Shown piece by piece: positions 63,742 through 64,000 of a stretch of 64,000 nucleotides of DNA. Position numbers and translations under genes: made by a program. The stretch spans positions 1 to 64,000 of the forward strand of contig CAYRFQ010000032.1 of NCBI GenBank assembly GCA_964423615.1. The letters are read 5' to 3'. Origin of the DNA: CAYRFQ01 sp964423615 (GTDB lineage Bacteria; Planctomycetota; Planctomycetia; Gemmatales; Gemmataceae). The notes under the pieces were generated by a model. That model did not search any database. It saw only the letters and a program-made list of their open reading frames with translations, and had not been told where the DNA came from. Numbering within the stretch: position 1 is the stretch's first letter; each line of letters begins with the position of its first letter.

Positions 63742-64000
63742 TCAATACCGTCCTCGATCGCGGTACTGGTCGCTCGAGCCATAGTCATCATCGTGCTCAC
63801 CATCGTAGCCTCGTCGAGGTGCCCGCCGGTCATAGTCATCGTAGTCGTCGTAGTCGTAGTCATCGTCATCGTGGTCGTATCGCAACCGACCTCGCCGCCG
63901 TCGTCGCCCGCCCCCTCGGAGGGCATCGCTGAACTCCGGCGAGACGTTTTTCAAAGTGATTTCAAAATCAGTGATTTCAGCCGGGCGAACTGCAGAGTTT
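63742..64000 (-). CDS. C-terminal part of a gene running off the window, Asp/Tyr/Arg-rich tail
   Basis: The frame is open from the right edge to a stop at 63742, so the start lies outside. The visible 85 residues begin VRPAEITDFEITLKNVSPEF, which looks like the end of a folded domain, then an Arg-rich patch (GRRRRRGRLR) and a low-complexity tail of alternating Asp and Tyr with Arg (DYDYDDYDDYD). Such tails are often disordered and bind nucleic acid or metal. There is a TTG near the edge, but no ribosome site supports a start there. Confidence 0.5.
   Translation of the reverse strand, partial: NSAVRPAEITDFEITLKNVSPEFSDALRGGGRRRRRGRLRYDHDDDDYDYDDYDDYDRRAPRRGYDGEHDDDYGSSDQYRDRGRY

Overview
The window looks like a planctomycete chromosome, most likely from the Gemmatales. 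Lineage clues are a BBP7-type outer-membrane barrel protein, several small families I associate only with Planctomycetes, WD40, FIST and PPC-like secreted proteins, a protein carrying the N-terminal domain expanded in Gemmata-type genomes (positions 20568-22028), and tRNA-Ile/tRNA-Ala next to a boxA with no 16S gene on the promoter side. Family assignments come from reading motifs, not from a database search. I see no phage, no complete transposase and no CRISPR array.

Layout. 1-830: minus-strand tRNA-Ile and tRNA-Ala with a boxA and processing stem pointing off the left edge (probably towards 23S), preceded by a promoter-structure-terminator unit that may be a small RNA. 1.2-6.3 kb: glycosyltransferase, mannose-6-phosphate isomerase and SelB, with three copies of a roughly 90-bp dispersed repeat. 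6.6-9.7 kb: three tandem secreted paralogues. 9.8-14.3 kb: minus-strand housekeeping and accessory genes (ThpR, DUF3501, aquaporin, phosphopantetheinyl transferase, DUF1499) with REP-like repeats. 14.6-18.8 kb: a compact three-gene operon (coiled-coil protein; AAA-type ATPase with three Ig-like modules and an HTH; zinc-ribbon membrane protein) that I cannot match to a described system. A tRNA-Ser follows. 19.7-20.3 kb: a dispersed element with a 7 x 11-bp array, repeated inverted near 50.4 kb.

20.6-36.9 kb: Gemmata-type protein, MacB-like permease, VWA lipoprotein, FIST protein, two SDR enzymes, Tudor-like repeat protein, and a DevC-DevA-DevB-like exporter closed by a perfect 24-bp hairpin facing a WD40 gene. 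37-46.7 kb: LOG protein, histone-deacetylase-like enzyme, BBP7 protein, MFS transporter, a small conserved EF-hand-like protein, a lipoprotein/DUF2752 pair and DapF. 46.9-57.7 kb: large planctomycete-type envelope or secreted proteins, including a zincin metalloprotease, plus a small inverted-repeat element abutting a broken PPOX-family gene and a metallo-beta-lactamase-fold protein lacking its metal-binding half. 57.7-62.7 kb: hybrid histidine kinase, HPt protein and response-regulator phosphatase, which look like one phosphorelay. The right edge cuts a gene encoding an Asp/Tyr/Arg-rich tail.

The most unusual items are the 14.6-18.8 kb operon, the paired 11-bp-array elements, the small-RNA-like unit at 636-824 and the several families of short dispersed repeats.
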